Positions 21,977 to 33,852 of a DNA stretch of 64,000 bases are shown here, piece by piece. Source of the DNA: Chelonoidis abingdonii. Taxonomy: Eukaryota > Chordata > Testudines > Testudinidae. The notes under the pieces were generated by a model that had not been told where the DNA came from, searched no databases, and saw only the letters and a list, made by a program, of their open reading frames with translations. The stretch's first letter is position 1. Every line of letters begins with the position of its first letter. The translations under genes were made by a program, and so were the position numbers. Location of the stretch: the NCBI RefSeq assembly GCF_003597395.2, contig NC_133774.1, positions 33,246,221 through 33,310,220 of the forward strand. Direction: 5' to 3'.

Positions 21977-23610
21977 GTACAGTAGTGTATCAAACGATAT
22001 ATCTGGAAGGCACATTGGGTTTTGTAGCTGGGAAGGAATTAATATTCCATCTTTGGAAAGTCGAAAATTCTCTTTTATTGTACACAATCAGCAGTATCCA
22101 AAGACATTGTAATGATCAAATATAACCCAACCGCTGGTAGTAACAATTTACAGATTATGCTGCAGCAAATGTGGATTTCCTTTCATAGGCAGAACTATAT
22201 GAAAAGAAAATGAAGAAATGTCGATTAAATCTTTAATTCAGTATCACTCCTGGCAAACCTCTGCCTGTGAACTCTGGAGTCTTTACTGAATTAGTGTGCA
22301 GTATGGATCTAGAATGGGTAATGCTATAAAATTAGTTTGTAACCCTCTAGAGTTCCATTCATAGTATGCTACAGGTTTTCTTTGTGATAGTTTCTAAACT
22401 CTAAGTTGGTAAATTTCTGCTTAATCAAAGGTAAACTCATAGCAATTATTTATAGATAGGCATTGGGCTTACAAATGGTTAAATCCTTAGGAGGAAATTC
22501 TACACCCATTTCCCTTGACAAGTATATGCATACCGACATGGTTCCTCACTACAGGAGGGACATGCTGTGGGGAAGCCATTCAGAGGAATTCTGTAACCTC
22601 TACGTCATGTCACCATATTCCATGGCAGCTCAGAGACCAAAGGCGTAAAGTAGCAGGGTTTGGCCAAAGAGACCATGACTACATTTATCCACTAGCCCAG
22701 CAGTTCTCAAACTGTGGGTTGGGACCCCCTTTGAATGGGGTCGCTAGGGCTGGCTTAGTCTTGCTGGGGCCCAGGGCTGAAGCCCGAGCCCCACTGCCCA
22801 GGGCTGAAGCCAAAGCCAGAGGGCTTCAGTAATGGGCGGCAGGGCTCAGGTTGCAGACCCTCTGCCTAGGGCTAAATCCCTTGAGCTTTAGCTTTGCCCC
22901 CTCTGCCCAGAGCAATGAGGCTTGGACTTTTCCCCCACACCACCACCCGGAGCAGTGGGGCTCGGTGGGCTCAGGCTTCTGTTCCCCATCCTGGGGTCGT
23001 GAAGTAATTTTTGTTGTCGGAAGAGGGTCATGATGCAATGAAGTCTGAGCACCCCTGCACTAGCTAAACTCCCATGTAGAGCAATACATACTACTATAGC
23101 CAATGTGCTACAGAGCCTTTGTACTATTGTACTGTACCCAGCTGTTATGTGATGAAAGAGGATTCCATCCCATTGATACCAAGGAGGAGAGAGATGTTAT
23201 GGCAGATATAGATACTCATACAGCTCATGAACTGGAGTGATGACTACAGTGGTTCTCTGTGCCCTGCACCCAGCCAGATTGGAGGATTCTGGTCTCCTCA
23301 TGTAGGTTTCTTGTGAAAACCCCAGGGCAACCGGATTTGACTACCATTTTACTACTTTTATTAGCTTGTTTCTCATAGATGATGTGATTCTCCACCAATA
23401 TTATCCAGCCTTTAAATTGCTAATGAAATGGATCCTTTGCTATTGGCTAAAGTAGTTTAAGTCGCCACTATTGCATTTTTAACCCAATAATGCAAATGTG
23501 TCCAGCGAAACTATGTCAGTAAATAAACAATTTAAAAAATACTCTTGTTACATTTTTACCCATGTTTCCTTTTAATATTTTAATTATTTTTTCCACATTC
23601 TATCCCTCAG
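21977..23610 (+). other. PARP8 intron
   Basis: A 1.6-kb phase-0 intron with a hAT-type MITE (22698-23057). The GC-rich open frames inside that MITE are not genes. The rest shows nothing recognisable. Confidence 0.8.
22698..23057. mobile_element. hAT-type MITE with 8-bp TSD
   Basis: A 360-bp GC-rich element starting CAGCAGTTCTCAAACTGTGG and ending GAGCACCCCTG. It is flanked by CACTAGCC (22690-22697) and CACTAGCT (23058-23065), 8-bp duplications with one mismatch. These ends and the 8-bp TSD are typical of hAT (Charlie-like) non-autonomous elements. Confidence 0.8.
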
Positions 23611-23680
23611 TCACAGAAAAAAGGACAGCAATCCCAATTTTTGCAAAGCCGTAATTTAAAATGCATAGCCTTATGTGAAG
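23611..23680 (+). CDS. PARP8: PARP8 exon, 23 codons
   Basis: A 70-bp exon encoding SQKKGQQSQFLQSRNLKCIA then LCE, ending after the first base of a Val codon. The acceptor is TCCCTCAG and the donor GTAAGC. RNLKCIALCEV returns to the conserved beta-sheet core of the catalytic domain after the Lys/Ser-rich insert. Confidence 0.95.
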
Positions 23681-25807
23681 GTAAGCTGAAAATCCCTTAA
23701 AACCCAATTTCTTTCTCAGCACTGTACCTGTTTGAATTTGTAAAATGCAAATTAATACAAGCTTTAATTGAAATTAGTTTTTTTTTTAATAAGACAACGT
23801 TGGCAGGTGTGCAGATGCCTACATCATTTCTGGGTCTTAAATCTCAATGCAGTCCCATCCCCCATTCTCCCCACATTACCCGTTCCTCAGGATACCCTAG
23901 GCCATTAATAAGGTGGACTCATCATGTATAGAAAGTGACTGGTCACCATCCCTTCAGTCTCCCAAATTCTAACCACATAGCTAGGATTGGTAAAAACCCT
24001 TAGCAAGTCCTATATTAATGGTTTGAGCATCCAGAAAGAACATCTCCCTAATCTGAATTCCCAGACCAGTTTTGACAGCTTAGCCAAATAATCTTTTCTT
24101 CTAGTAACCACTACACATGAATTGATTTCTGTTCTCTGCTTGTGCTTAAAAATCCATATAGCTATGTCCAATCTATATGACTATAGTCATTTTCAAAAGA
24201 CTTGGCCATTTTTTAAAGTGACTAGCAAATATGTATTGTTTTAACAGCAGGTAAAGGAAGGTAAGGATTTCATCTCAGCTATAAAAATATTTTGGCACTG
24301 TTTGAAAGGAGAATAATTTTCAAGATGATACAATTTAAGACAATTTTTTAAAGGGACTTTATCTCAGCCTCTGAAATTGCATGTGCAAATTCTATATGTA
24401 TATGAAGCCTTTAAAGGACATTTTTTAAAATGTAATCCGTTACTGTTACCAATTAGATTCTAATGTCATTCTAAAATTCCTGGAAACAGACCTAATATGC
24501 AACTAGAATTTGTCTTTACATTTCTAATAATTTAAAAACAAAAATCTAAATATCCCAGACGTACTTTTCCAAGTGTAAATGGTATTCAAATGATAGAAAT
24601 GAATGTGCAGAACTATTTCAGTTATCATAGATCTTGGTTCTCTGACATATTTTAATGTACAATTTGCCAAAATATATTTTTGTTCAGCTAAAATCCATCT
24701 TGAGGAAGGGAAGAAGAGAGAGAGGGAGTTTTATGACTGACTCGTGAAAAAGTCAGTCATAAAAGAAAAAAAGTCTAGTGTTTATGAATTGCAAGAGGCA
24801 AACATTTGTGTTGACTTAAAATGAAAAAAAGAGGAGATAAGATTTAACCTCACACAACAGATTGTAAAACATTGTATACATTCATTTATGTACAATAGTG
24901 TTCAAGTGCGTTTATAGAAGGTCTTCAGAACAAAATGGTTTGTATTCAAAAATGGCCTCTACCCAGAAAACCTTATTTCTGATTATTATCTTCATGGTTA
25001 AAAAAAAAATCAAAGATCTAATATGTAGCTGTTTCTAGAGAAGTGGTACCTAATTCTCCTGATTCATAATTCCCTCTATATGTGTGTCAGTGATTGGGAC
25101 TTGGGTGGTTGTGCCTAGTGGTTAGAGCAGAAGCCAATTCCAGTGGTTACAGCAGAAGTCAGAGGCCAGAGATGAAGCCAGAAGTCAGAGCTGATGGTCA
25201 GGGCCAGGTTACCTGGAGCGAAGCCAGGCAGGAGTAGGGCTAGGTCCAAGGCAGGAGCTATCACAATCATGGGCAAATGCTTTGAGCAGCCACTGAATTG
25301 CTGTTGCTAGGCTTAAGAACTGATCTGTTACCATTCCAGTTAATCAGGTGGTATATCCAAGCCAGTCAGGTAACCTACTACAGATCAGCTGTGTTCATTA
25401 AGTTGCCCTGAGATTGGCTCTGCTGCAGACCCTGGTTCCTGACACTGGGTGGGGGCGAGGAAGCAGGATTCTAACAGCATTTGAAGAAGCATAATCCTAA
25501 ATAGTCAATGACTCATTTCCCAGCTTTTTCTTTCATATTTTACTTTTCATCCATTCATTATCAAACATAAGTTTTCTTTGTGCCAAAGTTTGATTAATTG
25601 GCCCACGGTACCCTATACCACTGGTTTGTCCATTGTTAGCGAGAATTAAGCTGATGTCCTAACTCCTAGGGTCAGCCAACTCCAGGATTGTAGACCATGC
25701 AATAGACATTCCCACAATGCTATTTACAATGTGTGGAAGCACAGATATTTTTAAATGATGTTTTCCAGAGATGTTTTCACTGTTCAGTGTTTGTTCTCTC
25801 CTTATAG
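23681..25807 (+). other. PARP8 intron
   Basis: A 2.1-kb phase-1 intron. It includes a 14-bp perfect hairpin at 24729-24764 and a possible retroposon at about 25090-25450. The latter starts near CCTAGTGGTTAGAGCAG, which resembles a tRNA A-box, but I cannot assign it to a family. The remainder is AT-rich. Confidence 0.75.
24729..24764. repeat. Perfect 14-bp inverted repeat
   Basis: Arms TTTTATGACTGACT and AGTCAGTCATAAAA are separated by 8 nt (CGTGAAAA). The hairpin is intronic and has no flanking features that suggest a mobile element. Confidence 0.85.
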
Positions 25808-25892
25808 TGATAACCTCACCTGATCTGCACAAACATGGGGAGATATGGGTAGTTCCCAACACTGATCATGTGTGTACGAGATTCTTCTTTGT
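25808..25892 (+). CDS. PARP8: PARP8 exon, 27 codons
   Basis: An 85-bp exon completing Val then encoding ITSPDLHKHGEIWVVPNTDH and VCTRFFF, ending two bases into Val. The acceptor is CTTATAG and the donor GTAAGT. WVVPNTDHVCTRFFFVY is the C-terminal part of the ART fold, where canonical PARPs carry the polymer-elongating Glu. No Glu is present at that strand here, consistent with a mono-ADP-ribosyltransferase. I did not assign the exact third triad residue. Confidence 0.95.
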
Positions 25893-26302
25893 GTAAGTAC
25901 ATTACTTGCTTTTAGCTTTAAAATTCTACTTGTATATTTCCTAAAAAATTTTTCCATGTTTTCTTCAGTTTTTTTGCAACAACTTTAAGAGGCCAAAAAT
26001 AAATTCTTCCTAATAATTTTTCAGTAATTTATTTTTCTAAGGAAATGTATGCTAGATCAATGACAATAGATTATTTTACTTCTACCTTTTGTTATAATAA
26101 GAAAAAAAAGAACAATGGGTGAAGGGCTGTAGGCTGTTCCCACTCTATATGATTATGTCACAATATAGTAAGTGTATCACTGAATTGATTTGAGACCAAA
26201 AAATAACCCTCCTAGAGTGTACATCTGAAAAGCCAAGGAAGTCAAAATTAGGGATAAAAAGATGTGATATATCTTTAAGTTGTACTCTAGTTGTAAAACA
26301 GA
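25893..26302 (+). other. PARP8 last intron, part upstream of DIRS copy 2
   Basis: AT-rich sequence after the GTAAGT donor with no recognisable element before the DIRS terminus. Confidence 0.75.
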
Positions 26303-26629
26303 TCTTCTTCTTCAAGATGTGTTGCTCATGTCTGTTCCACAATAGGTTTGCATGCTCACCAAGTGAACCAGTGCTGGAAGTTTTTCCCCTAGCAGTACCC
26401 ATAGGGGAGCGCCCCTAGTGAGCCCTACAGTAGCACCTCCATGGTGCAATATAAGGGGCGCTGCGCACTCCCCCCACCCTCTTTTCCTTCTTGCTGCCAG
26501 TGAAGATACTTCGGAACTGCTCTACTCCAGCTCGGCGGCAGCTCTCCTCCAGAACTCTTGTTCGTTCAGTGTAGTAGTACCTGTAGTTAAGTAGTTTAGT
26601 TTAGTTTAGTTTAATGTACCTGGGCCGGG

Positions 26630-29035
26630 GCATGCCCCATGCCCCGAATTTTAAGTCATGTGACACTTGTAGGTGACCAGTGCCGGTGAGTGATCTGCAC
26701 GCAGACTGTTTATGCTGTTTGGGTGAAACCCATCTCAGTGATCGCTGCAAGATTTGCAAGTCGTTCAAGCCTCGGACCAAGAGAGAAAGAGATATTTGGC
26801 TGCAGCCATCCTGATGGAGTCGACGTTGACCCCAACTCCAGCACACCGCTCCAAGTCGGCACTAGGTGCCATGGTATCGGTGCGCAGCGACCCCCCCCGG
26901 CGCCATCTACCTGTCAGCACTGCTCCCCGTCCACAAGGCATGCCAATAATGCTAAGAAGAGGCCTTCTCCACCACGGCACCGGAGCAAAACTGGAGGAGA
27001 GGCTAGACCCATGTTGGGCAGTCCTCAGTCCCCATCGGCCTTTAGGCCACCGGCTCAGGTCAAGAGCAGTAGCCCAGCCCATTCAGAGCAGGCTTCCATG
27101 ATACCCTCCATGCTGGAGGCCCTGCAAGCTTCCCAGGATGTTATGTCCATGTCGGTACTAGGGGCACCACCAATGTTGGCTCTGCAGTCCAGAGGCAAGC
27201 ACCGCTGGGATCTACGCAGTCACCTCCGACTTGGTACTGGTTGCGGTCGAGGGAATGTTCCCGACGTTGTTTGCCGCTCAGCCGCTGTCCTGTGCGTAGT
27301 CCACACAGGTCACTGTCAGTCCCCACCAGGTTGTCTGGCTGGGTTCTGACTGACAGAGACTCCAGGCACTGCTCAGCCTCGAGGAGCGGACACCAACAGG
27401 ACCGAAGCAGACAATGCCAAAGTCCTCGTCTCCGAGGGGCTATTGTAACCAGTCACAACATGAACGTCGATGCCGTTCCTGTTCGTTGTCTCGCTCCAGG
27501 ATCCCACTATGTCACCACTCCCACAGCCCTGGGTGTCGATCGCCATCGCCTTACTGTCACGGATCCACCCACCAGAACCGATTGCAGAGCATCTGCTACC
27601 AGTGGTACTGTTCCTCCATGTCAGGATCACAGTCTTGTGGTCGGCACTGCTCCCTGTGCCACTGCTCTTCCTGGTCCAGTGACAGCAGAAGGTCATACGT
27701 TAGCCCAGCTTCCCTTCGTAGCCATCGATGAATGGAACAGGGCAGCCTGGCCAAACAGCCTGCTCCGCCAGTGCCACAGCAGGTGCAGTGGCACCAGACC
27801 CCATGGCCGGCACAGTGGTACCAGTGGGCACCGTGGCCCCCGACACAGCCCCCGGTGTGGGCTTGCTCAGTGGCCGGAGCCTCAGAATGGCCATCGGCCT
27901 CCCTCTCCCAGCCTATGAGAAAGGAGTCGTGGGATGTGCACCTTTGGCGCCGTGCCCAGAGAGCGACCAAGTGGTGGATCTTCCAGTGCTGATGGACACA
28001 CAAAGTACCACTCCCATCTCCTCAACCTCCCCTGATGAGGCGACTACGGCTCCTCCTCCCTCTGTCCTGCAGGAGAACTCTACAGTCCACCAGGAACTAT
28101 TGGAAAGAGTGGCATGAAACTTCAACCTTCAGGCAGAGGAGGTGAAGGAGCCCTCGGACTCCCTCTTTAACGTCCTGTCCACCTCGGTATCGGGCAGGGT
28201 GACTCTGCCACTCTACGACGGGGTGGCAAAAATTTCAAATGCCTTGTGGCAAACCCTGGTCTCATTGTCCCCCATCTCAAAGAGAGCAGAACGCAAGTAT
28301 TTTGTGCCCGTCAAAAGACATGTATACCTTTACACCCACCCTTCCCCTAACTCTGTGGTGGTCAAGTTGGTCAACCACAGGGAGCGGCAGGGCCAAGCAG
28401 TCCCTACTCCGAAAACTAAAGACTCAAGGAGGCTGAATTCATTTGAGAGAAAAATGTATTCGTCCTCAAGCTTTCAGTTACAAGTGGTGAACCATCAGGC
28501 CCTCCTGGGCTGGTATGAGTTCAATCTGTGGGGCTCTCTGCCCAAATTCAAGGACTCCCTCCAGGAGTGTGACAGGAAGGAGTTCAAAGTGCTGGTGGAG
28601 GAGGGTACAGCGGCTGCCAGGGCAACCCTGCAGGCAGCATCGGATGCAGCAGACCCGTCTGCATGGTCCATTGCCTCTACGGTATCCATGAAAAGTGCGT
28701 CGTGGCTCCTGCTGTCTGGCCTGTCCAGTGAGGCGCAGAACTCCTTGCAGGACCTCCTGTTTGACAGCAAGGTTCTATCTGCAGAACAGACGGACATAAA
28801 ACTGCATGGCCTGAAAGATTCCCGTGCTATGCTTAAGACTCTTGGCCATTATGTTCCGGCTCCGGCTAGACTTAAGTTTAAGCTGCATCAGGCTCCCACC
28901 CAGGCCACAGACTCTAAATACAAGCATCATTATAAAAAGTCGTGGGTCTATAAGAAACGCCCGCAGAGGCAGTCCTGGTCTGCCCCCCAGCCTGGGTCCT
29001 TCAAGGGCAAACAAGCAGGGAAACGACAGTTTTGA
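26630..29035 (+). pseudogene. DIRS gag pseudogene, copy 2
   Basis: Begins near the GCATGCCCC leader shared with copies 1 and 3. The N-terminal third is split among frames. A Pro/Gln/Trp-rich middle (about 27730-27900) precedes a 297-codon open segment (28142-29035) with KYFVPVK, YLYTHPSPNS, NHRERQGQ and LQVVNHQALLGWYEF, ending in a basic tail (KKRPQRQSW…). A TGA at 28115 interrupts the frame just upstream of that segment. The conserved blocks also appear in copies 1 and 3. The stop of this frame overlaps the start of the RT frame by a few bases. Confidence 0.75.
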
Positions 29036-30957
29036 CACTCGGGGTCAGTCTACCAGTTCACATTAGGGATCCACCCACAATAAAGCTTCCCTTCTCCAAC
29101 CGGTTGTGTGCTTTTCTCCTGGAGTGGTCGTTTCTGACCTCGGACCGATGGGTCCTCAGCACCATCTCCCGGGGCTATGCCCTCCAGTTTACTTCTACCC
29201 CGCCCAACCACCCTCCGTCCCCGTCCCTCGTAGGGGACCCCTCTCATGAGGCTCTGCTCGAGCAGGAGGTGGGGCGGCTCGTTGGCCTAGGAGCAGTGGA
29301 CGTGGTGCCAGCGGAGTTCAAACGCATGGGGTACTACTCCCGCTATTTCCTTATCACGAAGGACAAAGGGGGGGTGAGGCCCATCCTGGACCTGCGAGGC
29401 CTGAACCAGTACATGGTGAAGCTAAAGTTCTGCATAGTCTCCCCAGCCTCCATTATTCCATCCCTGGTTCCCAGGAACTGGTACACCACCCTCAATCTGC
29501 AGTATGCGTACTTCCACATCCATATATTCAAGGGGTATAGGTGCTTCCTCCAATGGACAGGAAAACAACCAATTTACGGTCCTCCCATTTGGCCTGTCCA
29601 CTGCCTCCAGGGTATTCACCAAGTTTGTCTGTGGTGGCGGCCTACCTCAGGCACCGGGGGGTCCAGATCTTCCCCTATCTGGATGACTGGCTGGTCAAGG
29701 GCAGCTCCCGGTTCCAGGTGTGGGACCATGTGGCACTCCTTCTGTCCACTTGCGCCACTCTGGGCCTGTTGGTGAACGACCCCAAGTCCACATTAGTCCT
29801 GGTACAACAGAGTTTATCGATGCAGCCCCAGAAGCCACATCGGCCAGGGCATCCCTCCGACCAGACAGGTTCGAGACCCTGAAAGAGCTCATCAACACAG
29901 TCACAAGGTTTCCAGTGACAACAGCCAGAGCGTGTCTCCAGCTTTTGGGTCACATGTTGGCGTGCACATGTGGTTGGCCATGCCAGACTCAGGATGAGGC
30001 CCTTCCAGCTCTGGTTAGCCTCGGTGTTCTCCCAGGCCAGAGACAGGATGAACAAGGTCCTTACTGTGCCCGAGCCAGTGATCGCCTCCCTACAATGGTG
30101 GTCCCCTCCAGAGAACATGCTCCATGGGAACCCGTGCAGAGGCAGGCCCCTGTCGATGGAACTGGTGTCCGATGTGTCAGACCTACGGTGGGGAGCCCAT
30201 ATGGGAGACATTCAGATCCAAGATCTGTGGTCGGCACAGGACCTGGCCCTCCACATAACCATCAAGGAGCTCAAGGTGGTCTGGCTGGTATACATGGCCT
30301 TCCGCTTGCACCTGGAGGGCAGGGTGACTAGGGTTCTCACAGACAACACAACCTCAATGTTTTACATTGGCAGGCAGGGCAGGGCCCGATCCTCTGCCCT
30401 CTGCCTGGAAGCCCTCAAGCTGTGGGACTTCTGTATAGCCCATGACATTTGCCTACAGGCCTACCACCTATCAGGTGCCTGTAACTTGTGGGTGGATCGC
30501 TTGAGCAGGGACTTCTCTTCTCAGCATGAGTGGTCTCTTCATCCAGAGGTGGTGCACAGACTTTTCCAAGAGTGGGGAACTCCCCAGGTGGACCTGTTTG
30601 TGACTCAGCAGAACTGGCACTGTCCCCGGTTCTGCTCCGGGGAACTGGGACTGGGCGCTATCTCTGATGCCTTCCTCCTATCCTGGTCAGGCCAGTTTCT
30701 CTATACCTCCCCTCCCCCACCCTTCTGTTTCTGCTGATCAGCAAGGTCCTGGAAAAGATAAAAATGAACAGGGCCCAGGTCCTCCTGATCTCTCTGGTGT
30801 GGCCCAGGCAGCATTGGTGCGGGACCCTCATGAACTTGGCAGTCGCCCACCATGGTCATTGCCATCCCACCCAGACCTGCTCTCCCAGGACCTGGGCCAC
30901 CTCCTCCAACCCAACCTAGCAGCACTCCACGTCACGGTGTGGCTGCTCAATGGCTAG
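29032..30957 (+). pseudogene. DIRS reverse transcriptase–RNase H pseudogene, copy 2
   Basis: The first 170 codons of the RT frame are open, with SDRWVLSTISRGY, YYSRYFLITKDKGGVRPILD and LNQYM. Frameshifts near 29550 and 29625 separate the FTVLPFGLST motif and the catalytic YLDDWLVKG (about 29675). RNase H follows in a 255-codon open frame (29970-30737): SDVSDLRWGAH, KELKVVW, VLTDNTTSMFYI and the HLSGACN…D box near 30465, the four acidic/His positions of the fold. The downstream VDLFVTQQN resembles the post-RNase H region of DIRS pol. The enzyme would copy element RNA into DNA; this copy is frameshifted. Confidence 0.8.
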
Positions 30958-30959
30958 GC

Positions 30960-31973
30960 TGGGAGGAAAAGACATGCTCGGAAGGGGTTCAGCGCGTCCT
31001 CTTGGAAAGCAGGCGACTTTCCACACATCGAGCCTACTTGGCAAAGTGGTCTCGGTTCTCCTGATGGACAGCAAAGCGGGGCATTTCCCCCCGTGGCTGC
31101 CCCGATCCAGCTCACTTTAGACTATCATCTCCTTCACCTTAGGGCCCAAGGCTGGTGCCCTCATCCATCAAGGTGCACTTGGTAACCATATCGGCCTTCC
31201 ACTCGCCCAGGCAGAGGCACACGGTATTCTCTCACGCTATGACTGGCCGATTCCTTAAGGGATTGGATCATCTCTTCCCGTACGTTAGGCCCCCGGTCTT
31301 GCAGTGGGACCTGAACTTGGTGCTGGCTTGGTTGATGGGTCCCCCTTTTGAGCCACTAGCTACATGCTCCTGGTCGCACCTCTCGTGGAAGATAGCCTTC
31401 CTGGTGGTGATCACGTCAGCTAGATGGGTCTCAGAACTCAGGACCCTGGCCTCCAAGCCGTCGTACACGGTTTTCCATTATGATAAGCTCCAGCTCCGCC
31501 CACATCCTTCGTTCCTCCCAAAGGTGGTCTCCTCTTACTACATGGGTCAGGACATTTTCCTGCCAGTCCTTTGCCCCAAGCTCCGCCTCCACATGCTGGA
31601 TGTGAGACGGGCTCTGGCCTTTTACCTGGAATGGACTAAGCCATTCAGGAAGTCTTTGCAACTGTTTATCTTTTCGGCCGAACGCATGAGGGTTCAGCCG
31701 ATCTCCACTCAGCGGCTCTCCAACTGGATCACCTCGTGCATCCGTACCTGTTATGACCTGGCAGCAGTCCCTCCACCATCAATTGTAATGGCACACTCGA
31801 CTAGGGCGTAGACCTCGTCTGCTGCCTTTTTAGCCCATGTCCCCATTCAGGACATCTGCAGGGCTGCCTCATGGTCTTCAGTTCACATGTTCACCTCACA
31901 CTATGAGATCGTCTCCCAGACCAGGGAAGACACCAGGTTCGACAGGGCTGTGCTCCGTCCCAGGAATTTGTGA
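30960..31973 (+). pseudogene. DIRS tyrosine recombinase pseudogene, copy 2
   Basis: An N-terminal core-binding-like segment (SRRLSTHRAYLAKWSRF, about 31010-31060) is followed by a stop. A 218-codon open frame (31155-31811) then carries SARWVSELR (first catalytic Arg, about 31417) and MAHSTR (HxxR, about 31790). A TAG at 31809-31811 precedes DICRAASWSSVHMFTSHY (about 31852-31905), which supplies the nucleophilic Tyr, and the natural end at 31971. The R, HxxR and Y positions identify the tyrosine recombinase that defines DIRS elements. Confidence 0.82.
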
Positions 31974-32687
31974 ACTGCTACCCACCTCCAACAGATATAG
32001 CTTGGAATCACCTATTGTGTAATACACATGAGCAATCACTCGAAGAAGAAAAGACAGTTACCTTTTCCGTAACTGGTGTTCTTTGAGATGTGTACTCCTG
32101 TCTATTCCACATCCTGCCCGCCTTCCCCTCTGTAGGAGTTGTCTGGCAAGAAGGAACTGAGGGGGAGGGGGAGCACACAGCGCCCATTATACTGCACCAT
32201 GGAGTCACCACTCTAGGAGTCACTAGGGGCGCGTCTCTACAGGTACTGCTAGGGGAAAAACTTCCGGCACCGGTGCACATGGCGAGCACACACACCTATT
32301 GTGGAATAGACGTGAGCAACACATCTCAAAGAACTCCAGTTATGGGAAAGGTAACTGTCTTTGTCCTTTGATCACATTTGATTCATTAACAGACCTCTGT
32401 ATATCAACAGAGGCCCACATCCTGCAAAGAAGGCCACCCAGATGGACCCCTGTACCCATCCAGAGCATCCTTGATTTCAAATTTGCAGTAAATGAGGTCT
32501 TGTCTTCACTGTGGATTTGCCCTGATTGGTGGCCACTCACTGGTATTTGTGTACCAATATAAATACCTAGTATAGACAAGGTAAACTGTGGTTTACATCA
32601 GTTCCTGTTATCCCTGTTTAAAGCAGGAGTAAGCGGCACTGGTTTACTATATCTGCAGTTATAACTTGCACAGGTACAGATCCCTAA

Positions 32688-32980
32688 GGGTATGTCAACA
32701 CAGTAGGTAAACACTCGCGTCTGGCCCAGGTCAGCTGACTTGGGCTTGCAGGGCTTAGCCTGCGGGGCTATATAATTGCCATGTTGACATTTGGGCTTGA
32801 CCTGTAGTCCAAACTCTGGGACCCCACGGGGTGGGGAAGGTCCCAGGGCCCAGGTTTCAGCCTGAGCCCAAACGTCTACACAGCAGTTTTTAGCCCCCCA
32901 GCCCAAGCCCCATGAGCGTCAGCTGACCCGGGCCAGCCACAGCCATGCTGCGGGTCTTTTATGTCAGTTTAGACATATCC
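32688..32980. mobile_element. Harbinger-type MITE
   Basis: A 293-bp element starting GGGTATGTCAACAC and ending AGACATATCC, flanked by TAA at 32685-32687 and 32981-32983. The interior is GC-rich and partly palindromic. It is the same family as the partial copy at 12890-13061 and the copy at 43463-43707. Confidence 0.7.
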
Positions 32981-33335
32981 TAAGTGACTGACCAAAATTG
33001 ACTGATATCATATCAAATCCCCAGTTTAGACAAAGGATCAGTGACTGCAGATGGAGAGTGCAGTAACTTACACATGCTGTCATAGCACTCCGCTCCAGGA
33101 GGTTCCCAAGAGACAGTGATGGTAATGAAAGGAAGCTCTTGGCATATGAGCTCCCGCAGCTGATGAGCTGCCAATGGCTTTCAGTGAGCCGGGGTAGGCA
33201 GTAGTGCAGCCCCAGCAGATCCTGCTGGACTTCAGTTTTGCTGGTTGGCCTCTTCTGTGAAAGGGCATATCCTGCCATCAAACAGCTTCACACTCCTTGA
33301 GTTTACACTTGCCACATAATATTCATGGCTTAGTG

Positions 33336-33646
33336 CAGAGGTCGGCAACCTTTCTGCAGTGGTGTGCCAAGGCTTCATTCATTCACTCTAATTTAAGGTT
33401 TTGCGTGCTAGTAATACATTTTAACGTTTTTAGAAGGGCTCTTTCTATAAGTTTATAATATATAACTAAACTATTGTTGTATGTAAAGTAAATAAGGCTC
33501 TAAAAATGTTTAAGAAGCTTCGTTTAAAATTAAATTAAAATGCAGAGCTCCCCAGAGTGGTGGCCAGGACCCAAGCAGTGTGAGTGCCACTGAAAATCAG
33601 CTTGCGTGCTGCTTTTGGCATGCGTGCCATAGGCTGCCTACCCCTG
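33336..33646. mobile_element. hAT MITE with perfect 8-bp TSD
   Basis: A 311-bp element from CAGAGGTCGGCAACC to GGCTGCCTACCCCTG, with identical 8-bp duplications GCTTAGTG at 33328-33335 and 33647-33654. The perfect duplication sets both boundaries. It sits 100 bp upstream of the last PARP8 exon. Confidence 0.9.
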
Positions 33647-33749
33647 GCTTAGTGTTTAAATAAGGAGCATTGTGAAGTCTATAATCAATGTCATTGCACA
33701 GTGCATAAAGAGTGGATTACAATTTTATTTTTTGTCTGTACTTTTTTAG

Positions 33750-33852
33750 TTATGAAGATGGCCAAGTGGGTGATACAAGTATAAATACACAAGAAACAGG
33801 CATTCACAAAGAGATTCTTCGAGTCATCGGTAATCAAACTGCTACTGGGTAA
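33750..33852 (+). CDS. PARP8: PARP8 terminal coding exon and stop
   Basis: The first base completes the split Val, then YEDGQVGDTSINTQETG and IHKEILRVIGNQTATG followed by TAA (33850-33852). The C-terminus GNQTATG is what I recall as the PARP8 end, unlike PARP6. The exon continues into a long 3' UTR. Together the twelve exons give 330 codons plus stop without interruption, so this appears to be the functional gene and not a retrocopy. Confidence 0.95.

Larger units (their letters stand above)
26303..32364 (+). mobile_element. DIRS-like tyrosine-recombinase retrotransposon, copy 2
   Basis: About 6.1 kb in the last PARP8 intron, sense orientation. The left terminus TTCTTCTTCAAGATGTGTTG is complemented at the right end (…ACACATCTCAAAGAAC, 32320-32334). 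The right end itself forms a long imperfect hairpin: GACAGTTACC…GTTCTTTGAGATGTGT (about 32050-32094) mirrored by 32309-32364. Gag, RT/RNase H and recombinase remnants lie between in the DIRS order. No target duplication is seen, as expected for recombinase integration. Several frameshifts and stops make it inactive, but it is much less decayed than copy 1. Confidence 0.9.
32365..33749 (+). other. PARP8 last intron, distal part
   Basis: Contains a Harbinger-type MITE (32688-32980) and a hAT MITE (33336-33646), then a pyrimidine-rich acceptor (CTTTTTTAG). No coding sequence. Confidence 0.8.

Noticed and set aside
22515..23038. Open frames up to 105 codons on both strands
   Set aside because: They lie inside the GC-rich hAT MITE bounded by 8-bp duplications; non-coding.
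24729..24764. miRNA precursor
   Set aside because: The stem is only 14 bp with an 8-nt loop, too short for a Drosha/Dicer substrate.
25090..25450. tRNA-derived SINE
   Set aside because: CCTAGTGGTTAGAGCAG resembles an A-box but no good B-box or tail is seen, so not listed as a SINE.
3738..33852. Assignment of the gene to PARP6 instead of PARP8
   Set aside because: The two share most motifs, but the C-terminus KEILRVIGNQTATG is what I recall for PARP8; a database alignment would settle it.
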